DNA of 64,000 bases from Paraburkholderia sejongensis (GTDB lineage Bacteria; Pseudomonadota; Gammaproteobacteria; Burkholderiales; Burkholderiaceae): positions 248,001 through 312,000 of the forward strand of contig NZ_JAJITD010000007.1 of assembly GCF_020880815.1 (NCBI RefSeq), given 5' to 3'. The translations under genes were made by a program, and so were the position numbers. Shown here piece after piece: positions 35,358 through 43,971 of the stretch (its first letter is position 1; every line of letters starts with the position of its first letter). The notes below the pieces were generated by a model. It had not been told where the DNA came from and did no database searches. It worked only from the letters and a program-made list of their open reading frames with translations.

Positions 35358-35547
35358 GAAACAAATACGGCGGTCTCACCCGGCAGGATTGCCGGACTGC
35401 GCCGCCGTCGTTTGGTGGTAACTCAATGCAGCATAAAGGATTTCGCCGAGTTTGACGAGTCGGCTGGCAGGCCGGGCAAGCTCGTTGAAAGCGTCGCGCG
35501 ACCGTCTCCGGGCACTTGTGTGCGGTGCGGAAAAAGGTCCGCTGCGC

Positions 35548-35553
35548 TATAAT
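35548..35553 (+). promoter_or_regulatory. Consensus -10 box upstream of the DUF3579 gene
   Basis: A perfect TATAAT in otherwise GC-rich sequence, on the strand of the DUF3579 gene. No clear -35 box is present at 16-18 bases upstream. It would create a leader of about 300 bases before the gene at 35858. Confidence 0.4.
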
Positions 35554-35857
35554 CTCGGGGTTATCCCAAAGCCCAGCAGACCGCCGTTTAGTGTCAGGAA
35601 ACGCGGCGCGCATGGCGCGGAAAAGCCTGTCACGGCGGCCTGTTACGGCGCGGCCGTGCGGCAGGCGCAGAGCGGTTCAGCCGGTCCTCCGCAGCGGTTC
35701 TCGTGGTGCGGTTCGTCATTGTTGCGTCAGCGCCAGGTCGTATGTAGCAGGCGGTTCGCCGCCTGCCGTGCATGCCGCTTGCGGCGAGTTCGAGCGCATG
35801 GCCGGCGTGGCGCCGGTTAGCCGTCATTCCGCCGGGCAGTCACACAGGTATTCCTAC

Positions 35858-36205
35858 ATGGCCGAAACAGCTCCAATCGAATATTTCATTCAGGGCATCA
35901 CGTCGACCGGAAAGAGGTTTCGGCCGAGCGACTGGTCGGAGCGGCTCGCGGGTGTGATGTCGTCGTTCGGACCCGGTGTGAGGAAGGGGCCCAACGCCTA
36001 TATGCAGTACTCGGCGTACGTGCGTCCCACCATGATCGGCGACCTCAAGTGCGTGATTCTCGATTCGCGGCTGCGCGATATCGAGCCGATGGCCTTCGAT
36101 TTCGTGCTCAACTTTGCCAAAGACAACGATCTCGTCGTCACCGAGGCGTGCGAACTGGAACTCGAGCATGCGCCGCCGGTGCAGGCGAAGCGCCATGTGA
36201 TCTAG
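35858..36205 (+). CDS. DUF3579 domain protein
   Basis: Conserved small protein of 115 residues found beside argF and rpsT in betaproteobacteria, function unknown. It reads AETAPIEYFIQGITSTGKRF, then FRPSDWSERLAGVMSSFG, GPNAYMQYSAYVRPTMIGD and KCVILDSRLRDIEPMAFDFV; these are the family's conserved segments. The upstream in-frame extension to 35516 is low-complexity Arg-rich translation and is not believable. A terminator follows directly. Confidence 0.85.
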   Translation: MAETAPIEYFIQGITSTGKRFRPSDWSERLAGVMSSFGPGVRKGPNAYMQYSAYVRPTMIGDLKCVILDSRLRDIEPMAFDFVLNFAKDNDLVVTEACELELEHAPPVQAKRHVI

Positions 36206-36250
36206 CGCAGCCGGGCCGCAGCGCCGGCTCGCTACCGCTAAAAAACAGAA

Positions 36251-36272
36251 ACCCGCAATTGCGGGTTTTTTT
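36251..36272 (+). terminator. Intrinsic terminator after the DUF3579 gene
   Basis: Perfect palindrome ACCCGCAATTGCGGGT (36251-36266) continuing into a run of seven T, 46 bases after the stop codon. Confidence 0.9.
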
Positions 36273-36387
36273 ATGGCCGACGCAAAAGCTCGGCGCACAT
36301 GGGGATTTGCTCCGCCGCGAATTGCTTGCCGCACGCGCAAGACACGTAAGCGCAGAGCGGGGAGCCCGAAACAACGCGGCACCAAAC

Positions 36388-36411
36388 AAAAAAGCCCGCC
36401 AAAGCGGGCTT
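36388..36411 (-). terminator. Intrinsic terminator of rpsT
   Basis: AAGCCCGC and GCGGGCTT pair around a four-base loop; on the minus strand the stem is followed by six T (A6 at 36388-36393). It lies 50 bases after the rpsT stop. Confidence 0.88.
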
Positions 36412-36460
36412 CTTGTGCAGCGGAAACAGGAGGTAGCCCACCGAAGCGGGCTGACCGGAA

Positions 36461-36739
36461 TTACTGCGCTGCGGGCGCTTGCAGACCCTTAATGGCTGCA
36501 GCGAGGCGGCTCTTGTGGCGAGCTGCCTTGTTCTTGTGAATGATGTTCTTGTCGGCGATGATGTCGATGGTCTTCGACGATGCCTTGAAGATTTCAGCGG
36601 CCTTAGCCTGGTCGCCTGCATCGATTGCCTTGCGGACGGCCTTGATAGCCGTGCGGAACTTCGAGCGCAGTGCCGAGTTGTGCGAGTTTGCCTTCGCGGC
36701 CTGGCGGGCGCGCTTGCGTGCTTGTGCGGAGTTAGCCAT
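36461..36739 (-). CDS. rpsT: 30S ribosomal protein S20
   Basis: Primary 16S rRNA-binding protein of the small subunit, 92 residues. Begins MANSAQARKRARQAAKANSH and contains SKFRTAIKAVRKAIDAGD, IIHKNKAARHKSRLAAAIKG, all standard for S20. Single-gene unit with its own terminator. A promoter (TTGCCA, 18-base spacer, TATAAT) lies far upstream at 36999-37028, giving a leader of about 250 bases. Confidence 0.98.
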   Translation of the reverse strand: MANSAQARKRARQAAKANSHNSALRSKFRTAIKAVRKAIDAGDQAKAAEIFKASSKTIDIIADKNIIHKNKAARHKSRLAAAIKGLQAPAAQ

Positions 36740-36998
36740 GACGGTTCCTTATCCTGTTCCTGTTTCCAGTACCCGGCCTTCGAAGTAATTTGAAAGGCGA
36801 GGTGCTGCTTCTCGATCCGAACCCCTGGAAGCGATTGCCCAGGAGCGCAAAAGTGTCGAAAAAATCGATTGAACTACGCGAAGGCGGGCTCGTGTTCCTG
36901 GGTGTTCGGCATTGACGGGCGGCTTGGCGCCAATCTGACCAACTGGGTAATGCCGGCCGAAAACCGTTCGAAAACTGAGCGAGCTTCGAAAGCCGACG

Positions 36999-37028
36999 AT
37001 TATAGCAACAAAAACAGGCAGGTGGCAA
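36999..37028 (-). promoter_or_regulatory. Predicted rpsT promoter
   Basis: On the minus strand TTGCCA (37028-37023) and TATAAT (37004-36999) are 18 bases apart, the best sigma-70 match in this 531-bp gap. Transcription would begin near 36992, about 250 bases before rpsT. The gap otherwise holds only the murJ -10 box; open frames in it look like chance. Confidence 0.6.
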
Positions 37029-37255
37029 CGAGAAAGCTTGGCCACTTGTTGGGAGCGCGACCGGTGTGCGGCCGGAACCGGCGCCGACACGGCTGCAACC
37101 AGGCGTTCATCATGTGTGTCGACCCGGCGGCAAGCCGCGGCCGGAAGCACAGAAAACGCGAAAATTCGGGTTTTACAGTGCGGCCCAGCGAACGTCCGCG
37201 TGTCAAATCGGTCCGAATCGCTCCCTAGGCTCGTCGCCCGCTTTGGCGGGACCCG

Positions 37256-37271
37256 TATAATAAGCGCCCCA
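37256..37271 (+). promoter_or_regulatory. Consensus -10 box next to the murJ start
   Basis: TATAAT at 37256-37261 is followed by nine bases and the murJ ATG (37271), leaving a leader of three or so bases. No ribosome site fits. No good -35 box is visible at the right spacing. Confidence 0.55.
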
Positions 37272-38821
37272 TGAATCTATTCCGAGCCCTGCTGACGGTC
37301 AGCGGCTTCACGCTGCTGTCGCGCGTGACCGGACTGGCCCGTGAAACGTTGATCGCCCGTGCGTTCGGCGCCAGTCAATACACCGACGCTTTTTACGTCG
37401 CCTTCCGTATCCCGAACCTGCTGCGCCGTATTTCCGCCGAAGGTGCGTTCTCGCAAGCCTTCGTGCCGATCCTCGCCGAGTTCAAGAACCAACAGGGGCA
37501 CGACGCCACCAAGGCGCTCGTCGACGCGACCTCGACGGTGCTCGCGTGGGCGCTCGCGGTGCTGTCGCTGCTCGGCGTGCTCGGCGCGTCGGGCGTCGTG
37601 TTCGTGGTCGCGTCGGGTCTCGCGCACGAGGGCCACGCGTATCAGCTCGCGGTCACGATGACGCGCATCATGTTCCCGTACATCATCTTCATCTCGCTGA
37701 CGTCGCTCGCGTCGGGCGTGCTGAACACGTACAAGAACTTCTCGCTGCCCGCGTTCGCGCCGGTGCTGCTGAACGTGTCGTTCATCGCGGCGGCCCTGTT
37801 CGTCGCGCCGTACCTGAAAACGCCGGTGTATGCGCTTGCGTGGGCGGTGATCGTCGGCGGCGTGCTGCAGTTCGTCGTGCAACTGCCGGGTCTGAAGAAA
37901 ATCGACGTGGTGCCGCGCATCGGTCTGAATCCGTTGCGCGCGCTCGCGCATCGCGGCGTGAAGCGGGTGCTGTCGAAGATGGTGCCCGCGATGTTCGCGG
38001 TGTCAGTCGCGCAGATCAGCCTGATCATCAACACCAACATCGCGTCGCACATCGGCCCGGGCGCGGTGTCGTGGATCAACTACGCGGACCGGCTGATGGA
38101 GTTTCCGACCGCGCTGCTCGGCGTCGCACTCGGCACGATCCTGCTGCCGAGCCTGTCGAAGGCGCACGTGGACGCCGATGCGCACGAATATTCGTCGCTG
38201 CTCGACTGGGGACTGCGCGTCACGTTCCTGCTCGCGGCGCCGAGCGCGGTCGCGCTGTTTTTCTTCGCGCAGCCGCTGACCGCGGTGCTGTTCAACTACG
38301 GCAAGTTCGACGGCAACTCGGTCGTGATGGTGAGCCGCGCGCTCGCCGCCTACGGCGTCGGCCTGATCGGCCTGATCATGATCAAGATCCTCGCGCCCGG
38401 CTTCTACGCGAAGCAGGACATCAAGACGCCGGTGAAAATCGGCGTCGGCGTGCTGATCGTCACGCAGCTGAGCAACTACCTGTTCGTGCCGATGTTCGCG
38501 CATGCGGGCCTGACCTTGAGCGTCGGGCTCGGCGCCTGCGTGAATGCGTTGCTGCTGTTCGTCGGTTTGCGCAAGCGCGGCATTTATATGCCGTCTCGCG
38601 GCTGGCTCAAATTCTTCGTGCAGCTGCTCGGCGCGTGCCTCGTGCTGGCCGGCACGATGCGCTGGCTGTCGATCAGCTTCGACTGGATCGGCATGCATAC
38701 CCAGCCGGTCAATCGGATAGTGCTGCTCGGCGCGTGTCTCGTGCTGTTCGCCGCGCTATATTTCGGTATGCTTTGGCTGATGGGCTTCAAATACGCGTAT
38801 TTCAAAAGGCGAGTGAAGTGA
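37271..38821 (+). CDS. murJ: Lipid II flippase MurJ (MviN)
   Basis: Polytopic inner-membrane flippase moving lipid II across the membrane for peptidoglycan synthesis. 516 residues with about 14 hydrophobic segments. MurJ hallmarks are GFTLLSRVTGLARETLIARAFG near residue 12 (cited as SRVTGLARETLIA), DAFYVAFRIPNLLRRISAEGA near 38, FSQAFVPILAEF, and INTNIASHIGPGAVSWINYADRLMEFP near 258, cited as NYADRLMEFP. A SirB1-like gene follows with overlap or immediate contact. Confidence 0.95.
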   Translation: MNLFRALLTVSGFTLLSRVTGLARETLIARAFGASQYTDAFYVAFRIPNLLRRISAEGAFSQAFVPILAEFKNQQGHDATKALVDATSTVLAWALAVLSLLGVLGASGVVFVVASGLAHEGHAYQLAVTMTRIMFPYIIFISLTSLASGVLNTYKNFSLPAFAPVLLNVSFIAAALFVAPYLKTPVYALAWAVIVGGVLQFVVQLPGLKKIDVVPRIGLNPLRALAHRGVKRVLSKMVPAMFAVSVAQISLIINTNIASHIGPGAVSWINYADRLMEFPTALLGVALGTILLPSLSKAHVDADAHEYSSLLDWGLRVTFLLAAPSAVALFFFAQPLTAVLFNYGKFDGNSVVMVSRALAAYGVGLIGLIMIKILAPGFYAKQDIKTPVKIGVGVLIVTQLSNYLFVPMFAHAGLTLSVGLGACVNALLLFVGLRKRGIYMPSRGWLKFFVQLLGACLVLAGTMRWLSISFDWIGMHTQPVNRIVLLGACLVLFAALYFGMLWLMGFKYAYFKRRVK

Positions 38822-38826
38822 TCACG

Positions 38827-39669
38827 ATGACGCGGGTTCTCGACTATTTCAGCACGCTCGTCGCCGAAGACGAGAGCCTGCCGTTGACCGAGGCGGCGCT
38901 CTCGCTCGCGCAGGACGCCTATCCGGACCTCGATCTGCAGGCGGCGCTCGCCGAGATCGACGAGCTGGTGCTGCGACTGCGCCGCCGCATCGCGGACGAC
39001 GCCGACATCCGCCAGAAGGTCGGCGTGCTGAATCGCTTCTTCTTTCGCGAGCTCGGTTTCGCGAGCAATGTGAACGATTACTACGACCCGGACAACAGCC
39101 ATCTGAACGTCGTGCTGAAGCGCCGTCGCGGAATTCCGATTTCGCTCGCGGTGCTGTATCTGGAAATGGCCGAGCAGATCGGCATTCCGGTGCGCGGCGT
39201 GTCGTTTCCCGGGCACTTCCTGTTGCGCGTGACGACCCCCGACGGCGACGTGATGCTCGACCCCACCAGCGGTCATTCGCTATCCGAAGCGCAGATGGTC
39301 GAGATGCTGGAGCCGTACGTCGCGTCGGCCGGCGACTCGGTCGGACGCGCGCTGCGCATGCTGCTGCAGCCGGCCACGCGGCGCGAGATCGTCGCGCGGA
39401 TGCTGCGCAATCTGAAAGCGATCTATCTGCAGACCGAGCGCTGGCAGCGTCTGCTCGCAGTGCAGCAGCGGCTGGTCATTTTGCTGCCGGACAATATCGA
39501 GGAAGTGCGCGATCGCGGTTTCGCGTATGCGCGGCTCGATTATCTGCGGCCGGCGCTGGAGGATCTCGAAAGCTATCTGGGCGACCGCCCCGATGCCGAG
39601 GATGCAACGGTGGTCGAGTCGCAGCTTCATGAGTTGCGGCAGCGTACGCGGCACGACGGCAGCGTGTAG
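38827..39669 (+). CDS. SirB1/transglutaminase-like and TPR protein
   Basis: Conserved bacterial protein with an N-terminal transglutaminase-like fold and a C-terminal TPR segment. Motifs are LNRFFFRELGFASNVNDYYD, RRGIPISLAVLYLEMAEQIG, PVRGVSFPGHFLLRVTTPDG and VMLDPTSGHSLSE; in true transglutaminases a Cys-His-Asp triad acts, but here the Cys position in GIPISLAVLY is Ser, as in the SirB1 group. ATG 38827 gives 280 residues; a GTG at 38818 overlapping the murJ stop (GTGA) is an alternative. Function unknown; linkage to murJ recurs in Burkholderiales as far as I recall. Confidence 0.85.
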   Translation: MTRVLDYFSTLVAEDESLPLTEAALSLAQDAYPDLDLQAALAEIDELVLRLRRRIADDADIRQKVGVLNRFFFRELGFASNVNDYYDPDNSHLNVVLKRRRGIPISLAVLYLEMAEQIGIPVRGVSFPGHFLLRVTTPDGDVMLDPTSGHSLSEAQMVEMLEPYVASAGDSVGRALRMLLQPATRREIVARMLRNLKAIYLQTERWQRLLAVQQRLVILLPDNIEEVRDRGFAYARLDYLRPALEDLESYLGDRPDAEDATVVESQLHELRQRTRHDGSV

Positions 39670-39702
39670 CGCGCAAGCTTTATTCAGCTCCGCACAAAAG
39701 AC

Positions 39703-39738
39703 AACGCCTGCACAGGCTTCCCCTGTGCAGGCGTTTTT
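39703..39738 (+). terminator. Intrinsic terminator after the murJ unit
   Basis: 14-base perfect arms (39703-39716 and 39722-39735) around a CTTCC loop, followed by T residues, 33 bases after the SirB1-like stop. Confidence 0.92.
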
Positions 39739-39823
39739 GTTGCCGACCGTTTCCGTCGCGCGTTGTGTGTTGCGCATTGCACGCCGCGTGAAGCGGCATG
39801 CGCGGCATGCGCTCGAACGCGCG

Positions 39824-40582
39824 TTACTTCGGCTGCATCCGGATCGCGCCGTCCAGCCGGATCACTTCGCCGTTGAGCATCGGATTATCGAAAATCTGCT
39901 TGGCCAGCATCGCATACTCGGCCGGCTTGCCCAGGCGCGGCGGGAACGGCACCATCGCGCCCAGCGCGTCCTGCACTTCCTGCGGCATGCCGAGCAGCAT
40001 CGGCGTTTCGAAGATGCCGGGCGCGATCGTCATCACGCGGATCGCGTTGCGCGACAGGTCGCGTGCGATCGGCAGCGTCATGCCGACCACGCCGCCCTTC
40101 GATGCCGAGTAGGCCGCCTGGCCGATCTGACCGTCGTAAGCGGCGACCGATGCGGTGTTGATGATCACGCCGCGCTCGCCATTCGCGTTCGGCGGGTTCT
40201 TCGACATTTGCGCGGCGGCGAGCCGGATCATGTTGAACGTGCCGATCAGATTGATCGAGATCGTGCGCGTGAACAGATCGAGCGCATGCGGTCCGTCCTT
40301 GCCGACCGTCTTCGCAGCCGGCGCGACGCCCGCGCAATTGACGAGGCCGCGCAGCGTGCCGAGTTTCGTCGCGGTTTCGACGGCGTTCAGCCCGTCTTCC
40401 TCGCGGCTCACGTCGCATTTGACGAACACGCCGCCGAGTTCCTTCGCGAGCGCTTCGCCCGCGTCCAGATTCAGGTCGGCGAGCACGACCTTGCCGCCGT
40501 TCTCGACCAGCAGGCGCGCGGTTGCCGCACCCAGACCCGATGCACCGCCGGTGATCAGGAACACGTTGTCACGAATCTCCAT
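39824..40582 (-). CDS. Short-chain dehydrogenase, type II 3-hydroxyacyl-CoA dehydrogenase-like
   Basis: SDR of 252 residues with VFLITGGASGLGAATARLL near residue 8, LADLNLDAGEALAKEL (Asp at the end of strand 2 indicates NAD), NCAGVAPAAKTVGKDGPHAL near 86, NTASVAAYDGQIGQAAYSASKGGV with the active-site Tyr (cited as AYSASKGGVVGMTL), and APGIFETPML. This pattern is close to mitochondrial 17-beta-HSD10 and bacterial 3-hydroxy-2-methylbutyryl-CoA dehydrogenases. Role in fatty-acid or isoleucine degradation is inferred. adk lies upstream on the same strand behind a terminator. Confidence 0.88.
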   Translation of the reverse strand: MEIRDNVFLITGGASGLGAATARLLVENGGKVVLADLNLDAGEALAKELGGVFVKCDVSREEDGLNAVETATKLGTLRGLVNCAGVAPAAKTVGKDGPHALDLFTRTISINLIGTFNMIRLAAAQMSKNPPNANGERGVIINTASVAAYDGQIGQAAYSASKGGVVGMTLPIARDLSRNAIRVMTIAPGIFETPMLLGMPQEVQDALGAMVPFPPRLGKPAEYAMLAKQIFDNPMLNGEVIRLDGAIRMQPK

Positions 40583-40826
40583 GTCTTCTCCTTTGCTACG
40601 GTTGTTCAGTGCTGTGTCGATCGATGCCGTGTCGACTGCTCGATCGATTGTAGCGGCTATGCTGCACCGCGGAAAGCGAAGCGGGCAGGGCGGTGGCGCA
40701 TAGCCGCGCTGCCCGGAGCGCCTGTTCGAAGCGCTACGGAAAACTAACTATTGCGCTGATGAAATGGCTTCGCACCGCATCGCGTGTTGCACGTGGCCTT
40801 CCGAGACCCGCGTCGCCGCGGCGCCA

Positions 40827-40860
40827 ATAAAAAACCCGCCAACGGGGGCGGGTTTTTTAT
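40827..40860 (-). terminator. Intrinsic terminator of adk
   Basis: Perfect 14-base arms (40827-40840 and 40847-40860) with AACGGG loop; A6 on the plus strand becomes T6 after the stem in adk direction. It isolates adk from the SDR gene. Confidence 0.92.
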
Positions 40861-40883
40861 CGAATGCAAACAGCGGCTGACGC

Positions 40884-41549
40884 TTACTTCAGTGCGTCGA
40901 ACACGCGGGCACGGATCTCGTCGACACTGCCGAGGCCCGAAATGCGGCGGTATTGCGGCGCCTTCAGCGACGTCGATGCATCGCCGTTCTTCGCCCAGCC
41001 GTTGTAGTACTCGATCAGCGGCTTGGTCTGCGATTCGTACACTTCGAGGCGCTTCTTGACCGTCTCTTCCTTGTCGTCGTCGCGCTGGATCAGCGGCTCG
41101 CCGGTCACGTCGTCGACACCGGCGACCTTCGGCGGATTGAACGTCACGTGATAGGTGCGGCCCGAAGCGGGGTGCGAGCGGCGGCCGCTCATGCGCGCGA
41201 TGATCTCGTCGAACGGCACGTCGATTTCGAGCACGTAGTCGATCGCGACGCCGGCCTGCTTCATCGCTTCCGCTTGCGGAATGGTGCGCGGGAAGCCGTC
41301 GAACAGATAGCCGTTCGCGCAGTCCGGCTGCTGCAGGCGTTCCTTGACGAGATTGATGATCAGTTCGTCGGTGACGAGCTCGCCCGCGTCCATGAAGCGC
41401 TTCGCTTCGAGGCCGAGCGGCGTGCCTGCCTTGACGGCCGCGCGCAGCATGTCGCCAGTCGAAATCTGCGGAATACCGAATTTTTCCTTGATGAAGTTTG
41501 CCTGAGTGCCCTTGCCCGCGCCCGGTGCACCCAACAGGATCAAACGCAT
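40884..41549 (-). CDS. adk: Adenylate kinase
   Basis: Interconverts ATP, AMP and ADP. P-loop LILLGAPGAGKGTQANFIKE at the start, STGDMLRAAVKAGTPLG, the AMP-site LFDGFPRTIPQAEAM near residue 85, the LID domain RRSHPASGRTYHVTFNPPK without a zinc Cys set, and DDKEETVKKRLEVY. 221 residues, long-LID bacterial form. A possible -10 (CATAAT on the minus strand, 41742-41747) lies in the 214-bp gap after kdsB, suggesting its own promoter. Confidence 0.97.
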   Translation of the reverse strand: MRLILLGAPGAGKGTQANFIKEKFGIPQISTGDMLRAAVKAGTPLGLEAKRFMDAGELVTDELIINLVKERLQQPDCANGYLFDGFPRTIPQAEAMKQAGVAIDYVLEIDVPFDEIIARMSGRRSHPASGRTYHVTFNPPKVAGVDDVTGEPLIQRDDDKEETVKKRLEVYESQTKPLIEYYNGWAKNGDASTSLKAPQYRRISGLGSVDEIRARVFDALK

Positions 41550-41763
41550 GTGATATCTCCAGATCTATGTGAATTCTTTGTTGGCGCGGCGTGCTCCCGG
41601 CGACGCTCACAGGGCCCGCATCGATCGTCATTGCCTGTCTCGCGCTGCACGTCCAGCTGGACGGCGCTGCAAGATCGCAATGGCGCGACCGGGATAAACC
41701 TGGATGTCACCCAAAAGCTGGGAGGCGCGCACAACCGTCCGATTATGCCATGCCTTCCGGCGC

Positions 41764-42558
41764 TCAAGACCCGAATAAAGCCCGGACGCGCGCGAGATCG
41801 GCGGGGGTATCGACGCCGGGCAGCGGCACGTCCTGTGTGACGAGTACCGCGATGCGTTCGCCGTGCCACATCGCGCGCAACTGCTCGAGCGCTTCGACCT
41901 GCTCGATCGGCGAGATCGCGAGGCTCGGGTAGCCGCGCAGGAATTTCGCGCGATACGCATACAGGCCGATATGCCGGTACACGACGGCGGGCGCCGGCGG
42001 GGTCGGCAGCGCCGCGACGTTGGGCCAGTGCGGCTGATACGCGTCGCGTGCCCACGGGATCGGCGCGCGCGAAAAATACAGCGCGACGCCGCGTGCATCG
42101 GGCACGACCTTGACGACGTTCGGATTGAAAATTTCGGCGGGGTCGTTGATCGGATGCGCGGCGGTTGCGATCGCGCAGCCGCTCGCGGCCGCGAGATGCG
42201 CGGCGACTCCGCGCACCAGCGCCGGATCGATCAGCGGCTCGTCGCCTTGCACGTTGACGACGATCGTGTCGTCGCTCCAGCCGAAGCGCGTCGCGACTTC
42301 CGCGAGGCGGTCGGTGCCCGACGGATGATCGGCGCGCGTGAGCACCGCGTCGAAGCCGTGGTCGTGCGCGGCGTCGAGCACTTCCTGTGAATCGGAGGCG
42401 ACCAGCACCTGCTGCGCGCCCGATTCGCGCGCACGCTCGGCGACGCGCACGACCATCGGCTTGCCGCCGATGTCCGCGAGCGGCTTGTTGGGCAGACGCG
42501 TCGACGCGAGGCGGGCCGGTACGACAGCGATAAACGGAGGCGTGGCGGAGTGGGTCAT
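41764..42558 (-). CDS. kdsB: 3-deoxy-manno-octulosonate cytidylyltransferase
   Basis: Activates Kdo as CMP-Kdo for lipopolysaccharide inner core. FIAVVPARLASTRLPNKPLAD at the N-terminus, GKPMVVRVAERARESGA, VLVASDSQEVLDAAHDHG, DHPSGTDRLAEVATRFGW, VNVQGDEPLIDPALV and YRHIGLYAYRAKFLRGY are all KdsB signatures. 264 residues. It follows lpxK and the Trm112 gene on the same strand, 212 bp after the latter, as in the common lpxK-ycaR-kdsB arrangement. Confidence 0.96.
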   Translation of the reverse strand: MTHSATPPFIAVVPARLASTRLPNKPLADIGGKPMVVRVAERARESGAQQVLVASDSQEVLDAAHDHGFDAVLTRADHPSGTDRLAEVATRFGWSDDTIVVNVQGDEPLIDPALVRGVAAHLAAASGCAIATAAHPINDPAEIFNPNVVKVVPDARGVALYFSRAPIPWARDAYQPHWPNVAALPTPPAPAVVYRHIGLYAYRAKFLRGYPSLAISPIEQVEALEQLRAMWHGERIAVLVTQDVPLPGVDTPADLARVRALFGS

Positions 42559-42770
42559 CAGAGCAGGGGCGGCGGCGATAAGGGCGAGGCAGGAAGCGGT
42601 CGCGCGGGCGGCGCTTACGCGAATTCAGATTAATACCGGCAACGCTAACGAGCGGGAGGAAGGGGGATCGGCGCGGCGGGCAGTGGCATTTGCTGCGGCT
42701 TTGAATTCAGCCTCAGCCTGAGCTTCAGCGCGACGCCGCGTGCCGCAACGTGCGCGGCACGCGCCGCGCG

Positions 42771-42974
42771 TCAGGCGACCGAGCCCGGATTCAGATCGAC
42801 CGGCGTGCCTTCGACCGTTTGGCGTGCTTCGTCGACCAGCATCACCGGGATGCCGTCGCGAATCGGATAAGCGAGTTTGTCCGCGTTGCAGATCAGTTCC
42901 TGCGCGGCGCGGTCGTAGCTGAGCGGGCCCTTGCAGATCGGGCAGACGAGAATTTCAAGCAGGCGAGCGTCCAC
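42771..42974 (-). CDS. Trm112 family small protein (YcaR-like)
   Basis: Small protein of 67 residues with ARLLEILVCPICKGPLSYDR and AYPIRDGIPVMLVDEAR, the pattern of bacterial Trm112/YcaR proteins located between lpxK and kdsB. A CPIC pair is visible, while a second pair is absent (ELICN), as usual in bacteria. I chose GTG 42974, preceded by GGAG with proper spacing. It overlaps the end of lpxK by 20 bases. Function in LPS synthesis or methyltransferase activation is unproven. Confidence 0.88.
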   Translation of the reverse strand: MDARLLEILVCPICKGPLSYDRAAQELICNADKLAYPIRDGIPVMLVDEARQTVEGTPVDLNPGSVA

Positions 42975-43971
42975 GGACTTTCTCCACAACTAATGCAGTG
43001 AGGCGATGATCGAGCGCGGCTTCGACCGGGACAACCCAGATGCGCGCATCGTGCCAGGACCCCAATTTTACCGCATCCTTTTCGGTTATCAGGATCGCGT
43101 CGGCGTCGATTCCAGTGAACGGATTGCGCTCGAACGCGTAGTGATCGGGCAGCGCGCGAGTCTCGGGCGCGAGGCCGGCCGCGCGCAGTGTCGCGAAAAA
43201 ACGCTCCGGCGCGCCGATGCCGGCCGCGGCCAGCACCCGCTGGCCGGCGAACTGCGCGAGCGGGCGACGCAGCGCCGGATTGTCGAGATGCCACGCGTCG
43301 CCGGGCGCGAGTTGCAGCGCGAAGGTGTTCGGCCACGCGGGCAGCGTGCGCGCGTACGGATCGTTGATCAGCGTCGCGTCGCGGCGGCGCGACAGCGGCT
43401 CGCGCAGCGGTCCGGCCGGCAGCAGGAAGCCGTTGCCGCCGAGCCGGTGATCGAATACGACCAGCTCGACGTCGCGCGCGAGACGGTAGTGTTGCAGGCC
43501 GTCGTCGCTGACGATCACGTCGATGTCGCGATGCGCGGCGCACAGCGCCAGCGCGGCGGCGACGCGGTCCGGGCAGACCCACACCGGCGCACCGGTGCGG
43601 CGCGCGATCAGCAACGGCTCATCGCCGCCGACGCTAGCCGACGAGCCCGGCGTCACCACGGTCGGCGTGCTGACCCGCGCGCCATAGCCGCGCGACACGA
43701 CGCCGGGTGTGAAGCCGGCTGCGCGCAACGCTTCGACGAGCGCGATCACGGTCGGCGTCTTGCCGGTGCCGCCGACGGTCACGTTGCCGACCACCACGAC
43801 CGGCACGCCGATGCGGACCGACTTCAGCCAGCCAAACGAAAAGGCGGCGCGGCGCGCGGCCGCGACTGCGCCGAACACGCAGGCGAGCGGGGTCAGCGCC
43901 CACGCGAGCGGGCCGCGCTGTTGCCATTCGCGCGCGAGGCGCGCTTCGAGACGGTGCTTGAGTTCGCTCAT
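42955..43971 (-). CDS. lpxK: Tetraacyldisaccharide 4'-kinase
   Basis: Membrane-associated kinase that makes lipid IVA. The N-terminal hydrophobic helix is followed by VGNVTVGGTGKTPTVIALVEAL (Walker A, near residue 60, cited as GNVTVGGTGKTP). Then come GVVSRGYGA, GGDEPLLIARRTGAPVWVCPD, VIVSDDGLQHYRLARDVELVV and DHYAFERNPFTGIDADAILIT, cited as LITEKDAVKL in part. ATG 43971 gives 338 residues. In many relatives exbB and exbD precede lpxK; here 643 bp without a clear gene separate it from xseA. Confidence 0.95.
   Translation of the reverse strand: MSELKHRLEARLAREWQQRGPLAWALTPLACVFGAVAAARRAAFSFGWLKSVRIGVPVVVVGNVTVGGTGKTPTVIALVEALRAAGFTPGVVSRGYGARVSTPTVVTPGSSASVGGDEPLLIARRTGAPVWVCPDRVAAALALCAAHRDIDVIVSDDGLQHYRLARDVELVVFDHRLGGNGFLLPAGPLREPLSRRRDATLINDPYARTLPAWPNTFALQLAPGDAWHLDNPALRRPLAQFAGQRVLAAAGIGAPERFFATLRAAGLAPETRALPDHYAFERNPFTGIDADAILITEKDAVKLGSWHDARIWVVPVEAALDHRLTALVVEKVRGRSPA

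Noticed and set aside
36749..37150. 133-codon frame in the rpsT-murJ gap
   Set aside because: It crosses the rpsT promoter, has no conserved features and no start site; likely chance.
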